The notes under the pieces are model-generated. The model saw only the letters and a list, made by a program, of their open reading frames with translations, did not search any database and was not told the origin of the DNA. Below are positions 1 through 8,846 of a stretch of DNA of 64,000 nt, in pieces (within the stretch, counting starts at the first letter, position 1; the number at the start of each line of letters is the position of its first letter). Source of the stretch: Pedobacter psychroterrae (lineage in GTDB: Bacteria > Bacteroidota > Bacteroidia > Sphingobacteriales > Sphingobacteriaceae); contig NZ_SJSL01000001.1 in NCBI RefSeq assembly GCF_004331695.1, positions 620,001-684,000 on the forward strand, read 5' to 3'. Position numbers and translations under genes: made by a program.

Positions 1-425
1 AAACATAGATGTGCAGGAGAGTGACCTGGAGCAAAAATTAGTTCAAGAACACTGTTTCCGAACCCGACCGTCCCGGTTTCCGCAAGGAAGATCTCCGGCT
101 CGGGTGAAAGCTCATAGCTCAGCCCCATTTGCGGCACATAGCCGGAAATTGCCTGCAGTACAAATAACTCCCCTTTGTGAAACTGTGGTTTCAGGCCCCA
201 ATTATCATACACAAATTTATTACCAAATACATGGTCATAATGACAATGTGTGTTTAATAAAAGAACGGGCTTAAGCTGCTTTTCCCTAATGAATTTCACA
301 AGAATATTTTGTTCCGCTCCATCGTACATTCCAGGATCAATAATTACACATTCCCCTGTTTCGTCAAACAAAACATAGGTGTTCTCGCGTACTGGATTAA
401 AGGTAAATTTTTGAATACTAATCAT
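1..425 (-). CDS. MBL-fold metallohydrolase (glyoxalase II-like), 3' end cut by window edge
   Basis: Reading leftward from ATG at 423-425, the frame stays open to base 1, giving about 141 residues of a metallo-beta-lactamase-fold hydrolase; the C-terminal part lies outside the window. The zinc-binding motif THCHYDH is visible about 60 residues in, preceded by the typical VIIDPGMYDG strand-turn, and APGHSPAH near the edge supplies the next metal histidine. This arrangement fits small cytoplasmic glyoxalase-II-like hydrolases of thioesters, but the substrate cannot be told. The gene starts 9 nt after the gldD stop codon, so it is probably the last gene of the leftward aroE-gldD run. Fold assignment is secure, function is not. 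Confidence 0.85.
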   Translation of the reverse strand, partial: MISIQKFTFNPVRENTYVLFDETGECVIIDPGMYDGAEQNILVKFIREKQLKPVLLLNTHCHYDHVFGNKFVYDNWGLKPQFHKGELFVLQAISGYVPQMGLSYELSPEPEIFLAETGTVGFGNSVLELIFAPGHSPAHLC

Positions 426-434
426 ATTTCAATG

Positions 435-1019
435 CTAATTCTTCCATTTAAATGTATCGATCATTCTGTCAAGGTCTTCTTTTATAAAAGAGACAACCGG
501 CTGAATGGAATCATATTGTGGTTTTTCATTAAAATAAAGCGCAGCCCTGAAATAGTGCCCGATGCTATCTGTTAAGAAAAACTGCACCGAAGACGCCGTA
601 TTTCCCTCTATAGCGTAATATACCCCATACAGTTTTTTGCCAGGGTAATTAATGACCTTCTGATCTATTGCATTGGCTTTAACAGTATGTTTAAAGGCAA
701 GCGTTCTTGCATCTTCTATCAATCCCAGGTACTCCTTTTTGGAATTGATGTCATAATAAGTCATGTGCAATCTGGCATTGAACCGGGCGAAAGATAAATT
801 ATACCAGCATGGACGCGTATCGGCGCTACTATCTGCAACTACCTTTGCATACACCGGATAATCAAATGAAAAAGGGCAGTTTCTGTCAAAACTCTTATAT
901 GCTTTTTTGGGCAGTTCAATGTGATAATATCCCCTTGGCTTTGGAGCGTAATCACTGCTGGTACAGGAATTTGACACCATTATCAATAAGAAAAAGGAAA
1001 GAAAAATTAGTCCTTTCAT
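435..1019 (-). CDS. gldD: Gliding motility lipoprotein GldD
   Basis: This encodes a lipoprotein of about 194 residues with a hydrophobic N-terminus ending in a lipobox-like VSNSC, so it is probably lipid-anchored in the envelope. The segment PKPRGYYHIELPKKAY followed by FDRNCPFSFDYP is the recognisable GldD signature. GldD is one of the Gld proteins required for gliding motility and type IX secretion in Bacteroidota; its biochemical role is not established. An upstream in-frame ATG at 1079 would add 20 residues overlapping aroE and would bury the signal peptide, so the start at 1019 is preferred. Only 1 nt separates it from the aroE stop codon, implying co-transcription. The presence of gldD does not prove that the organism glides. 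Confidence 0.88.
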   Translation of the reverse strand: MKGLIFLSFFLLIMVSNSCTSSDYAPKPRGYYHIELPKKAYKSFDRNCPFSFDYPVYAKVVADSSADTRPCWYNLSFARFNARLHMTYYDINSKKEYLGLIEDARTLAFKHTVKANAIDQKVINYPGKKLYGVYYAIEGNTASSVQFFLTDSIGHYFRAALYFNEKPQYDSIQPVVSFIKEDLDRMIDTFKWKN

Positions 1020-1020
1020 T

Positions 1021-1764
1021 TTATGAGTTCCAGATATGCCACGAACGCTCAGCCTGAAGATGTAACATCTCCAGTCCATTTTTTACTTTAGCACCATAGG
1101 ATTGCGCCTTTTTCAGAAACAGCGTCTCCTCAGGATTGTAAACCAGATCATATGCCAGATGCTTTCCCGACAATGCGGAATATGGGATTTCCGGATAGCT
1201 CTCTGTATTGGGTGACATTCCCAATGGGGTTGTATTTATCAACACCGTATACTCCTGCAGTAGTTGCGGCGTTACGGCTGCATAAGAAATGGTCTGGTCA
1301 GACTGCTTTCTTGAAACCACCAAAAAAGAAATGTCCAGCTTTTTCAGGACATATTTTACCGCCTTAGCCGCACCACCATCACCAAACACCAGCGCCTTGC
1401 TTTGTTGGGGATCCAACAGCGGCTTTAATGACTCTTCAAACCCATAAGCATCTGTATTGTACCCTTTAAGCACTTGCTCTCCATCATTTTGCTGTATTGA
1501 AATACAATTTACAGCCCCTATCTGATAAGCGGCTTCATCCATTTCATTTAAAAAAGGCAATACGCCAAGCTTATGGGGTATGGTTACATTTAAGCCACGA
1601 AGCGATTTATCGCCGGCTAGGAGTGCCGGCAAAGACTGGGTACTTTCAATAGGAAAAAGCTCATATTCACAATCTATAATGTGTTCTCGGTCGAACTTTT
1701 CGGAAAAGAATTTTTTTGAAAAAGAATGTGATAATGGAAATCCTATTAATCCAAATTTTCTCAT
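1021..1764 (-). CDS. aroE: Shikimate dehydrogenase
   Basis: A 247-residue protein with the AroE pattern. The N-terminus KFGLIGFPLSHSFSKKFF contains the shikimate-binding Ser pair, NVTIPHK carries the catalytic Lys, GAVNC follows, and VFGDGGAAKAV is the NADP-binding glycine loop. AroE reduces 3-dehydroshikimate to shikimate in the chorismate pathway, so it feeds the tryptophan genes located about 13 kb away. Its length is slightly short of the usual 270 residues but all core motifs are present. The ATG shares one base with the stop codon of the upstream ComA-like gene (TAATG), which suggests translational coupling. Confidence 0.95.
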   Translation of the reverse strand: MRKFGLIGFPLSHSFSKKFFSEKFDREHIIDCEYELFPIESTQSLPALLAGDKSLRGLNVTIPHKLGVLPFLNEMDEAAYQIGAVNCISIQQNDGEQVLKGYNTDAYGFEESLKPLLDPQQSKALVFGDGGAAKAVKYVLKKLDISFLVVSRKQSDQTISYAAVTPQLLQEYTVLINTTPLGMSPNTESYPEIPYSALSGKHLAYDLVYNPEETLFLKKAQSYGAKVKNGLEMLHLQAERSWHIWNS

Positions 1765-2534
1765 TACAAATTCTCTAAATTCAGGAAATGATCAAAAGTA
1801 TCACCTCTTAAACCCAAACGTATAGTTTCCAGGGGTATGACTTCGGCTGGAGCAATATTGCCCAGGTTCACATTAGCACCCAGCAATTTGATAAACCAAA
1901 CCTGCTGTTCCTTTTGAGGGGCTTCCCATATAATTGTTTCTTCAGGTATCTGTGTTAAGATTTCATCTACAAGGCCTTCTCTCACTTCTCCAGAACCTCT
2001 ATAAATCCCTACATTTCCGCCTTCTCTCGCTTCAGCGATAACTTTCCATGAGCCTGCATCGATTTCGGCCTGCATCAGTTTGATCCACTTATAAGGTGCA
2101 AATATTTTGGCTGCGTCTTTAGAACCCACCTCAGATATTACCGTGACCTGCTGTGACAACTGCCGGATGTATTCACATTTAATGTCGTGATCAATAGTAA
2201 TAGAGCCGTCAGAAACCTCCGCATATTCCATCCCGAATTGTTCCAAAACGCGACGGTAATCATCAAATTGATTGCGGATAATGAAGGCTTCGAAAAGTGT
2301 CCCACCAAAGTAAGTAGGTATTCCGGCAGATTTATAAATGGCTAACTTCTCTTTTAAATTAGGGGTAACAAAAGAAGTAGCCCATCCAAACTTGACAATA
2401 TCGGTATGTATGCCTGCTACATCTATAAAATCTTCTGTTTGTCTCAGGCTTAATCCTTTATCCATGACCATGGTAATACCCTTATCGCGGGGTTTTACAG
2501 ATCTTTCAGGTATATTATTCAGTTGGTAATTCAT
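1764..2534 (-). CDS. Phosphosulfolactate synthase family protein (ComA-like)
   Basis: A protein of about 256 residues resembling the ComA family, which adds sulfite to phosphoenolpyruvate to give phosphosulfolactate. Family-like segments are KPRDKGITMVMDKGLS, DIVKFGWATS, GIPTYFGGTLFEAF and the glutamate-rich EVSDGSI and ISEVGSKD strands of the barrel. In archaea this is the first step of coenzyme M synthesis. Bacteroidota do not make coenzyme M, so another sulfonate product is possible; sulfonolipid precursors are one idea, but that is inference. The start at 2534 (MNYQLNN) was chosen over the upstream 2585 because the extra 17 residues do not look like family sequence. It overlaps aroE by one base and follows the TPR gene by 68 nt. 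Confidence 0.82.
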   Translation of the reverse strand: MNYQLNNIPERSVKPRDKGITMVMDKGLSLRQTEDFIDVAGIHTDIVKFGWATSFVTPNLKEKLAIYKSAGIPTYFGGTLFEAFIIRNQFDDYRRVLEQFGMEYAEVSDGSITIDHDIKCEYIRQLSQQVTVISEVGSKDAAKIFAPYKWIKLMQAEIDAGSWKVIAEAREGGNVGIYRGSGEVREGLVDEILTQIPEETIIWEAPQKEQQVWFIKLLGANVNLGNIAPAEVIPLETIRLGLRGDTFDHFLNLENL

Positions 2535-2602
2535 ATTGGTCACAAAGGTGAAAAAAATCAGACAGTTTTCATCAGCAATGGCCAATAAAAAACTGCCTAC
2601 TT

Positions 2603-4006
2603 TTATTTTATATAGCGGTTGATCACTTCAATGATCGATCCATTCTCTTGTAATTGAGGTAAGTACTCAAAAAGGATGTAATGTTTTTCGGGATCTGTAG
2701 CCAACGCCGTTTCCAGGTAGAGCAGCGCGTCATTTTTTTGCCCCAACGCAAACAGATAAGCCACCATTCTATAGTAGAGCTCTGCAGCGTCAGGATTGTT
2801 CTTTATGGCATCAGCTATTGTTTCTGAGGCCTCCAGGAGCTTACCCTGCTCATACAACACCGTCGAAAAATCGAGCCACGCTTCTATATCCAGGGGATTA
2901 TACTCCAGCACTTTATAATAAGCTTCTACCGACTGGTCTATTTGTCCGAGTTTATAATGGGCGTCGGCCATTGCAAACCAGAAATCAGGATTCTCATCAT
3001 CAAGATCAATGGCTTTTCTGTAAAAATGCAGGGATTCAAAATATCGTTCTTCAAAATTGAGTGTTACCCCTATCCCAAACCATGCGTCTGCCATTTTGGA
3101 ATCCATTTTGACAGATTTCTTATAGTAAGAGCGCGCTTCATCCATTCGTTCTAGCTTTTCATAACATTCGCCGATTGCACAATAGGTATCCGCATTGGGC
3201 TTTTCATATTCAAATGTCTGTTTATAGACCTCTATTGCTTCTGCAAAGCGATCTAACTGAACCAATGCGTTACCTTTATTGTAATAAGCAGAAGCAAAAT
3301 TATCCTTTATAAGGATGGCATAATCGTACGCGTCAATCGCTTTTTCAAACAGATCAAGTTTATGGTAAGAGTTTGCCAGGTTATACCATGCGGCGTAAGA
3401 ATATGGATCATTGTCTATATATTCCTGGTAGAACTGAATGCTTTCTTCCTGCTTGTCGAGTATATCGTAGCAAAAAGCAAGTTCATACAAACCATCCTTA
3501 TTCTCCATATTCTGCTCCAGGCTCTGCTTGATGTAAACAATTGCGCTTTCGTAATCAAGCATATTTTGATAGACATAAGCTATCTGCAATAAGATCTCAT
3601 CTGTAGTTTCGGCAAATTCAAGCGCCTTCTGGAAATTATCCAGCGCCTCAGAATACCGCTCAAGGCTGTTATATATATTCCCTCTCAAAATATAGATCTC
3701 CACCTCAGATGCTTCCAGCATTTCCGCCTTTTGCAAAGCAAGGAAAGCGCGTTCAGTTTGATCTGTCACAAAATATAACTGGGCTTGTTTAACCAGAAAA
3801 ACCGCAGCATATGGATGCTGGTTCAGCGCATATTCTATAACCTGTAACGCTTTTACAGGATCATTCTTCTCAATATAATAATCAATAATATTCTCAAAGG
3901 CCTGAGCATCAAAAAAGTACTGATCCTGATTGCGTATCATCTCTTCATACCGCTCTACAGAGCGCTGTGCATCTTCACTAAAATCAAAATAAAATTCCTC
4001 TTCCAT
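2603..4006 (-). CDS. Tetratricopeptide-repeat protein
   Basis: A 467-residue protein made almost entirely of 34-residue TPR units, with recurring signatures such as AWYNLANSYHKL, AYYNKGNALVQL, TYCAIGECYEKL and AWFGIGVTLNFE. About a dozen repeats fill residues 30 to 460. No signal peptide or membrane helix is visible and the start is strongly acidic (MEEEFYFDFSEDAQ), so it is likely cytoplasmic. TPR superhelices bind other proteins; no enzymatic motif is present and the partner is unknown. It is the first gene of the leftward run that continues through the ComA-like gene, aroE and gldD. Confidence 0.9.
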   Translation of the reverse strand: MEEEFYFDFSEDAQRSVERYEEMIRNQDQYFFDAQAFENIIDYYIEKNDPVKALQVIEYALNQHPYAAVFLVKQAQLYFVTDQTERAFLALQKAEMLEASEVEIYILRGNIYNSLERYSEALDNFQKALEFAETTDEILLQIAYVYQNMLDYESAIVYIKQSLEQNMENKDGLYELAFCYDILDKQEESIQFYQEYIDNDPYSYAAWYNLANSYHKLDLFEKAIDAYDYAILIKDNFASAYYNKGNALVQLDRFAEAIEVYKQTFEYEKPNADTYCAIGECYEKLERMDEARSYYKKSVKMDSKMADAWFGIGVTLNFEERYFESLHFYRKAIDLDDENPDFWFAMADAHYKLGQIDQSVEAYYKVLEYNPLDIEAWLDFSTVLYEQGKLLEASETIADAIKNNPDAAELYYRMVAYLFALGQKNDALLYLETALATDPEKHYILFEYLPQLQENGSIIEVINRYIK

Positions 4007-4281
4007 ATATCGACTAATTAATGAACAGATCCCTGTGTTAAAAATACACTATAAGTTTACAACAAATAATATGACAATGTCCCAAATAATTTTCAACATA
4101 CACAAAACGCTTCTTGTAAATCACTGATTATAATATTAATAAGCAAAAATCTGGTCCCCATTATATATTTGAAGTTTTTTGTGTGTTGGCTGGGGTGTTA
4201 TGATTAATGCAAAATAACGTAACTTTATCTTGATTAAGGTAATATCCAGGTAAAGAAACCTTATAAAACTAGCTTATCGTC
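4007..4281. promoter_or_regulatory. Divergent intergenic region with a TATATTTG -7 element
   Basis: This 275-nt gap separates the leftward TPR gene from the rightward aldehyde dehydrogenase, so it should carry promoters in both directions. TATATTTG at 4164-4171 matches the Bacteroidota -7 consensus TAnnTTTG on the plus strand, about 110 nt before the dehydrogenase start. No good TTTG lies 19-21 nt upstream of it, so the call is weak. No convincing element for the TPR gene and no other gene was seen. Confidence 0.35.
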
Positions 4282-5823
4282 ATGCAGAATAACATCAGTA
4301 CAGTTCTAAAAAACTTAAATATACTGGATTTAAATCCGGCCTACAGTACAGGCAGCGAATGGGGACTTTCTGCTCATTCACAAATACTGGACAGCTGCTC
4401 ACCCGTAGACGGCAAGCGGATTGCCGGTGTGCGGATCACCTCAAATGAAGATTATGAAATTGTAGTCAATAAAGCTGCGGAAGCATTCACATTCTGGAGG
4501 AATCTCCCTGCCCCGAAACGCGGGGACATTATACGGCAGTTTGGTGATGCTTTGCGAAAAAACAAAGATGACCTTGGAACACTGGTTTCTTATGAAATGG
4601 GAAAAAGTCTTCAGGAAGGGCTTGGTGAAGTCCAGGAAATGATTGACATCTGTGATTTTGCAGTAGGCCTGTCCCGCCAGCTATATGGCTTGACCATGCA
4701 TTCGGAAAGACCAAACCACCGAATGTACGAACAGTGGCATCCCTTAGGAATTGTAGGTGTCATCTCTGCATTTAACTTTCCGGTGGCTGTTTGGAGCTGG
4801 AATACCGCGCTTGCATGGATATGCGGAAACGTATGTATCTGGAAGCCTTCCGAGAAGACCCCGATCACCGCTGTCGCCTGCCAACATATTATAGCCGGAA
4901 TATTTAAAGCAAATGGAGTGCCTGAAGGGGTAAGCAATCTGATTATTGGCGACCGGCAGATCGGGGAATTAATGGCAAATGACAGCCGCATTGCCCTTAT
5001 TTCTGCGACAGGATCTACCCGCATGGGCAAGGCTGTTGCAGCAGCTGTAGCATCGAGATTAGGAAAGAGCTTACTGGAGCTTGGGGGGAACAACGCGATC
5101 ATCATTTCTCAGCATGCAGACTTAGATATGAGCCTGATCGGCGCTGTCTTTGGAGCAGTAGGTACCGCAGGGCAACGCTGCACCTCTACCCGCAGGCTAA
5201 TCATACACGAAAGCGTATACAATGCCTTTACTGAGAAGCTGGTCAAAGCTTATGGCCAACTTAAGATCGGTAATCCCCTGGACCAGAAAAACCATGTCGG
5301 ACCGCTAATTGACAAAGAGGCAGTAGCGGGCTATTTAGCATCTATTGAAAAGTGCAAAGCAGAAGGTGGCAAATTTATCGTAGAAGGCGGCGTTCTGACA
5401 GGGCCGGAATATGCAAGTGGCTGTTACGTACAGCCCTGCATAGCAGCCGTAGAAAATGACTACAAAATCGTTCAGCACGAAACTTTTGCCCCCATACTTT
5501 ACCTGATAAAATACCAGAAACTGGATCAGGCCATTTTACTCCAAAACGATGTGCCCCAGGGACTTTCTTCCGCAATCATGACTTTAAACATAAGAGAAGC
5601 CGAACAGTTCCTCTCAGCTACCGGATCAGATTGTGGTATCGCAAATGTAAATATCGGAACCTCAGGTGCTGAAATTGGCGGTGCCTTTGGCGGAGAGAAA
5701 GAAACAGGTGGAGGAAGAGAAAGTGGGTCTGATGCTTGGAGAGCTTACATGCGGAGACAGACCAATACCATTAATTATGCGAACACCCTCCCCTTAGCAC
5801 AGGGGATCAAATTTGACTTATGA
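4282..5823 (+). CDS. Aldehyde dehydrogenase, ALDH7/antiquitin type (aminoadipate-semialdehyde dehydrogenase)
   Basis: A 513-residue NAD(P)-dependent aldehyde dehydrogenase. Visible motifs are GVISAFNFPVAVWSWN, WKPSEKTP (cofactor-binding Lys), the glycine motif ATGSTRMG, the catalytic glutamate in LELGGNN, and the nucleophilic Cys in AGQRCTSTRR. ELGGNN and AGQRCTSTRRL are typical of the ALDH7 branch, which oxidises alpha-aminoadipate semialdehyde (in equilibrium with piperideine-6-carboxylate) in lysine degradation. The family is clear; the exact substrate is inferred from that resemblance. It is probably monocistronic, since no lysine-catabolic partner such as a lysine aminotransferase lies nearby. 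Confidence 0.9.
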   Translation: MQNNISTVLKNLNILDLNPAYSTGSEWGLSAHSQILDSCSPVDGKRIAGVRITSNEDYEIVVNKAAEAFTFWRNLPAPKRGDIIRQFGDALRKNKDDLGTLVSYEMGKSLQEGLGEVQEMIDICDFAVGLSRQLYGLTMHSERPNHRMYEQWHPLGIVGVISAFNFPVAVWSWNTALAWICGNVCIWKPSEKTPITAVACQHIIAGIFKANGVPEGVSNLIIGDRQIGELMANDSRIALISATGSTRMGKAVAAAVASRLGKSLLELGGNNAIIISQHADLDMSLIGAVFGAVGTAGQRCTSTRRLIIHESVYNAFTEKLVKAYGQLKIGNPLDQKNHVGPLIDKEAVAGYLASIEKCKAEGGKFIVEGGVLTGPEYASGCYVQPCIAAVENDYKIVQHETFAPILYLIKYQKLDQAILLQNDVPQGLSSAIMTLNIREAEQFLSATGSDCGIANVNIGTSGAEIGGAFGGEKETGGGRESGSDAWRAYMRRQTNTINYANTLPLAQGIKFDL

Positions 5824-5875
5824 CAGCCTCCAAACTAAGGATACTGTATAAAAAATACCGAAACTGAGGGTTTTA

Positions 5876-5928
5876 TTTGAAAGACCTTCAATTTTGATGT
5901 ATGTTTAAAGATTTTTAAATCTTTAAAC
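5876..5928 (+). promoter_or_regulatory. Promoter and 26-bp palindrome upstream of the SNF2 helicase
   Basis: TTTG at 5876-5879, a 20-nt spacer and TATGTTTA at 5900-5907 give a near-consensus Bacteroidota promoter for the helicase gene. It runs into a near-perfect palindrome at 5903-5928 (arms GTTTAAAGATTT and AAATCTTTAAAC around TT). The predicted transcription start falls inside the palindrome, so an operator is plausible. The sequence is AT-rich and could instead act as a hairpin behind the dehydrogenase gene. Confidence 0.5.
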
Positions 5929-5951
5929 TCCATTTGTTTTAACCTGAGCCA

Positions 5952-8846
5952 ATGTTACGCGTAGATACTACCAAACCTTACAAGATTGTATACTCATTGT
6001 GTAAGCATGCGTATTTTGGCTACTTAATTGAACCTCATATTGTTCAGCTAAATCCACAAGGTGATTTCTCGTTAACCTATCAGCGTTTATTCTCCCATAC
6101 AGCTAAAGAATTTGCCGGAAATCTTACAGAGAAGGACATGAAGCTGATCAAAATTCTTGATGAAACAGAACAGAACCACGTCATCAAGAAATATCATAAA
6201 AAAGCCATCAGACCCGGAGAGTTTTTCAGCAAATTCTTCAACGAGAAGTTTTATGAAAACGTACGCCCGCGGATAGAAAAAAGACTATCAGAAGTTTTAC
6301 AAATCCTCAAAACGGATGGCTCACTTTATCTAATGGACAATGACGGATGGCCTGCCGAACGCAAAATCGAATTTGCCGAAGAGGCTGCAACAGTATTGTT
6401 CCATTTTAGAAAAGGAGATACAGAAACCCGATACTTCCCTACCATAAAATACCAGGGACTGCGCATTGATTTCATGTTTAAAGAAGCGCAGGTAGTCAGC
6501 AATCAACCCGCCTGGTTATTGCTTAACGATATGGTCTATTATTTTGAGCAGGATATTGAAGGGAAAAAACTACAGCCTTTTTTAAATAAGCGTTACATTA
6601 CCATACCCAAATCGACAGAAGAAACCTATTTTGAAAAATTTGTAGGCCCGTTAATTGAAAAGTACCACGTATATGCAGAGGGTTTTGAGATAAAAACAGA
6701 AAAACACGAACCCATCCCTGTTATAAAAGTTATTTATGTGGATTCGGGGGTTTCCCAGCTGCAGTTGTATTTTAAATACGGGGCACATGTCTTTGCAATG
6801 GGCAATGAAAAAAAAATCACTGTCAAGCTCTTAAAAGAAGATGACAGCTATGTCTTCAACCGCATTAAAAGAGACACTGCATTTGAAAAATTAAAGTTTA
6901 ATGTACTACTTGGCCTTGGTCTTAAAAAGGTAAGCTCATTATTTCATAATCTGGAAGTATTGGCCGGAAAAGAGGAGGACCTGTCCTATGCGGTCATCAA
7001 CTGGGTGAATGAGCATATAGGGGAGCTGGAAAATAACCGCTTTGAGATAGAGCAGCATTCCGGCGCCAAGAGATTCCTTTTTGCGACCAATAAAATTGAT
7101 TTTGAGATCAAAGAAGACAATGATTGGTTCGACATCAATGCAATTGTGTATTTTGGAATTCACCCTATTCCCTTTATTGCGTTAAAGCAACACATTCTCC
7201 ACAAAAAAAGAGAGTTTACATTGCCCGATGGATCTATCGCCATTATTCCCGAAAAATGGTTTAGCCAATATGGCAGCATTTTCAGCCTTACCGAGGGAAA
7301 CAAAAATTTACGCCTGAAAAAGCACCACATAGGCCTGATCAGTGAGCTGGCGGAAGACAGTATTGCCAACGTGACTTTGAGCCGTAAGCTTGAGAAACTA
7401 AACGATTTTGAAAATATTGCTGATGTTAAAATGCCTGTAAACTTTAAGGGCGATCTGCGCAGCTATCAAAAGGCAGGGTATAACTGGTTTAGCTTTTTGC
7501 GGGAATATCACTTTGGCGGATGCCTGGCTGACGACATGGGTCTGGGGAAAACCATTCAAACCCTGGCCATGCTTCAAAAACTTAAAGAAGAAGATGAGGC
7601 CAACGGAACCCATACCACCTCACTCATCATCATGCCGACCTCCCTGATCTATAACTGGTTAAATGAGGCGAAAAAGTTTACCCCAAAGCTGAAAATCCAT
7701 TCGCATATAGGTACGGCCAGGGACAAAGATGTAAGCATATTTTCCCGTTACGACGTCGTGATCACCACCTATGGGGTTACGAGGGTTGACATAGAATTGC
7801 TTATCATGTTTTATTTCAATTATATTATCCTCGACGAAAGTCAGAATATAAAAAACCCTTCATCCAAATCCTTTAAAGCTGTCAAAGCCCTAAAGTCCCG
7901 TCACAGGCTTATCCTGAGCGGCACGCCAGTCGAGAACTCCGTTAGTGATCTCTGGACTCAGCTTACCTTCCTGAATCCGGGGCTACTGGGAACCCAGTCA
8001 TTCTTTAATGAGGAATATGTGCAGGCCATAGAGAAAAGAAAGGATGAAGATAAAGCACGCAAGCTTCAGGCTATCATTAAACCCTTTGTATTAAGGCGTA
8101 CCAAAGAGCAGGTGGCTGCAGAACTTCCTGCCAAAACGGAGCAGGTCTTCTATTGTAATATGAGTGAAGATCAGGCTGCCTATTATGAAAAGACAAAATC
8201 TGCCTACCGCAATGATCTGCTGAGCAGCATGGATGACGGTACATATGCAAAAAAACAAGTTCAGCTGCTACAGGGACTGACAGCGCTTCGGCAACTGGCC
8301 AATCATCCGGTCATGATAGATGAGGAATACCATTCAGACTCCGGAAAGTTTGAAAGCGTGATCCATACACTCGACAATGTACTTAAAGGCGGGCATAAAG
8401 TGCTTATATTTTCACAGTTCGTTAAGCACCTCAACATATTCAGAAATTACTTCGACAAGGAGGATATTCCTTTTGCATATCTTGATGGTTCAACAAGAAA
8501 CAGAGGTGAGATAGTGGCCGAATTCCAGGAAAACACAGCACTGAAAGTTTTCCTGATTTCTATAAAAGCAGGAGGGGTTGGTCTGAACTTAACCCAGGCA
8601 GATTATGTGTTTATACTTGACCCCTGGTGGAATCCTGCGGTCGAACAACAGGCCATAGACCGGACACACCGGATTGGCCAGGAGAAGAAGGTTTTCATTT
8701 ATAAGTTTATTGCAAAAGACACCGTTGAAGAAAAGATCCTTGCACTGCAGAACCGTAAAAAGCGACTGGCAAATTCCCTGATCACTACAGAAGAGAGCTT
8801 CTTCAAATCACTTAGTAAAGAAGACATTAAAGAGATTCTGAACTAG
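5952..8846 (+). CDS. SNF2-family DEAD/DEAH-box helicase (Swi2/Snf2 ATPase)
   Basis: A 964-residue protein. The C-terminal half is a complete SNF2 ATPase: motif I DDMGLGKTIQT at about residue 527, motif Ia IIMPTSLIYNW, motif II DESQNIKN in place of the usual DEAH, motif III LSGTPVENS, then the second RecA lobe with FSQFVKHL, SIKAGGVGLNLT and QAIDRTHRIGQ. The N-terminal 500 residues have no motif I recognise, and no SWIM-type Cys/His zinc cluster is present although related bacterial SNF2 proteins often have one. Such ATPases translocate on duplex DNA and remodel bound proteins; the bacterial role is poorly known. Its stop overlaps the convergent aat stop by 4 nt. Confidence 0.92.
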   Translation: MLRVDTTKPYKIVYSLCKHAYFGYLIEPHIVQLNPQGDFSLTYQRLFSHTAKEFAGNLTEKDMKLIKILDETEQNHVIKKYHKKAIRPGEFFSKFFNEKFYENVRPRIEKRLSEVLQILKTDGSLYLMDNDGWPAERKIEFAEEAATVLFHFRKGDTETRYFPTIKYQGLRIDFMFKEAQVVSNQPAWLLLNDMVYYFEQDIEGKKLQPFLNKRYITIPKSTEETYFEKFVGPLIEKYHVYAEGFEIKTEKHEPIPVIKVIYVDSGVSQLQLYFKYGAHVFAMGNEKKITVKLLKEDDSYVFNRIKRDTAFEKLKFNVLLGLGLKKVSSLFHNLEVLAGKEEDLSYAVINWVNEHIGELENNRFEIEQHSGAKRFLFATNKIDFEIKEDNDWFDINAIVYFGIHPIPFIALKQHILHKKREFTLPDGSIAIIPEKWFSQYGSIFSLTEGNKNLRLKKHHIGLISELAEDSIANVTLSRKLEKLNDFENIADVKMPVNFKGDLRSYQKAGYNWFSFLREYHFGGCLADDMGLGKTIQTLAMLQKLKEEDEANGTHTTSLIIMPTSLIYNWLNEAKKFTPKLKIHSHIGTARDKDVSIFSRYDVVITTYGVTRVDIELLIMFYFNYIILDESQNIKNPSSKSFKAVKALKSRHRLILSGTPVENSVSDLWTQLTFLNPGLLGTQSFFNEEYVQAIEKRKDEDKARKLQAIIKPFVLRRTKEQVAAELPAKTEQVFYCNMSEDQAAYYEKTKSAYRNDLLSSMDDGTYAKKQVQLLQGLTALRQLANHPVMIDEEYHSDSGKFESVIHTLDNVLKGGHKVLIFSQFVKHLNIFRNYFDKEDIPFAYLDGSTRNRGEIVAEFQENTALKVFLISIKAGGVGLNLTQADYVFILDPWWNPAVEQQAIDRTHRIGQEKKVFIYKFIAKDTVEEKILALQNRKKRLANSLITTEESFFKSLSKEDIKEILN

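Noticed and set aside
1020..1079. Upstream start for GldD at 1079
   Set aside because: It would place 20 non-family residues before the signal peptide and overlap aroE by 59 nt; the ATG at 1019 gives a normal lipoprotein.
4611..5105. Long minus-strand frame of 164 codons opposite the aldehyde dehydrogenase gene
   Set aside because: It has no recognisable domain and the plus strand carries an intact, highly conserved enzyme; it is a shadow frame.
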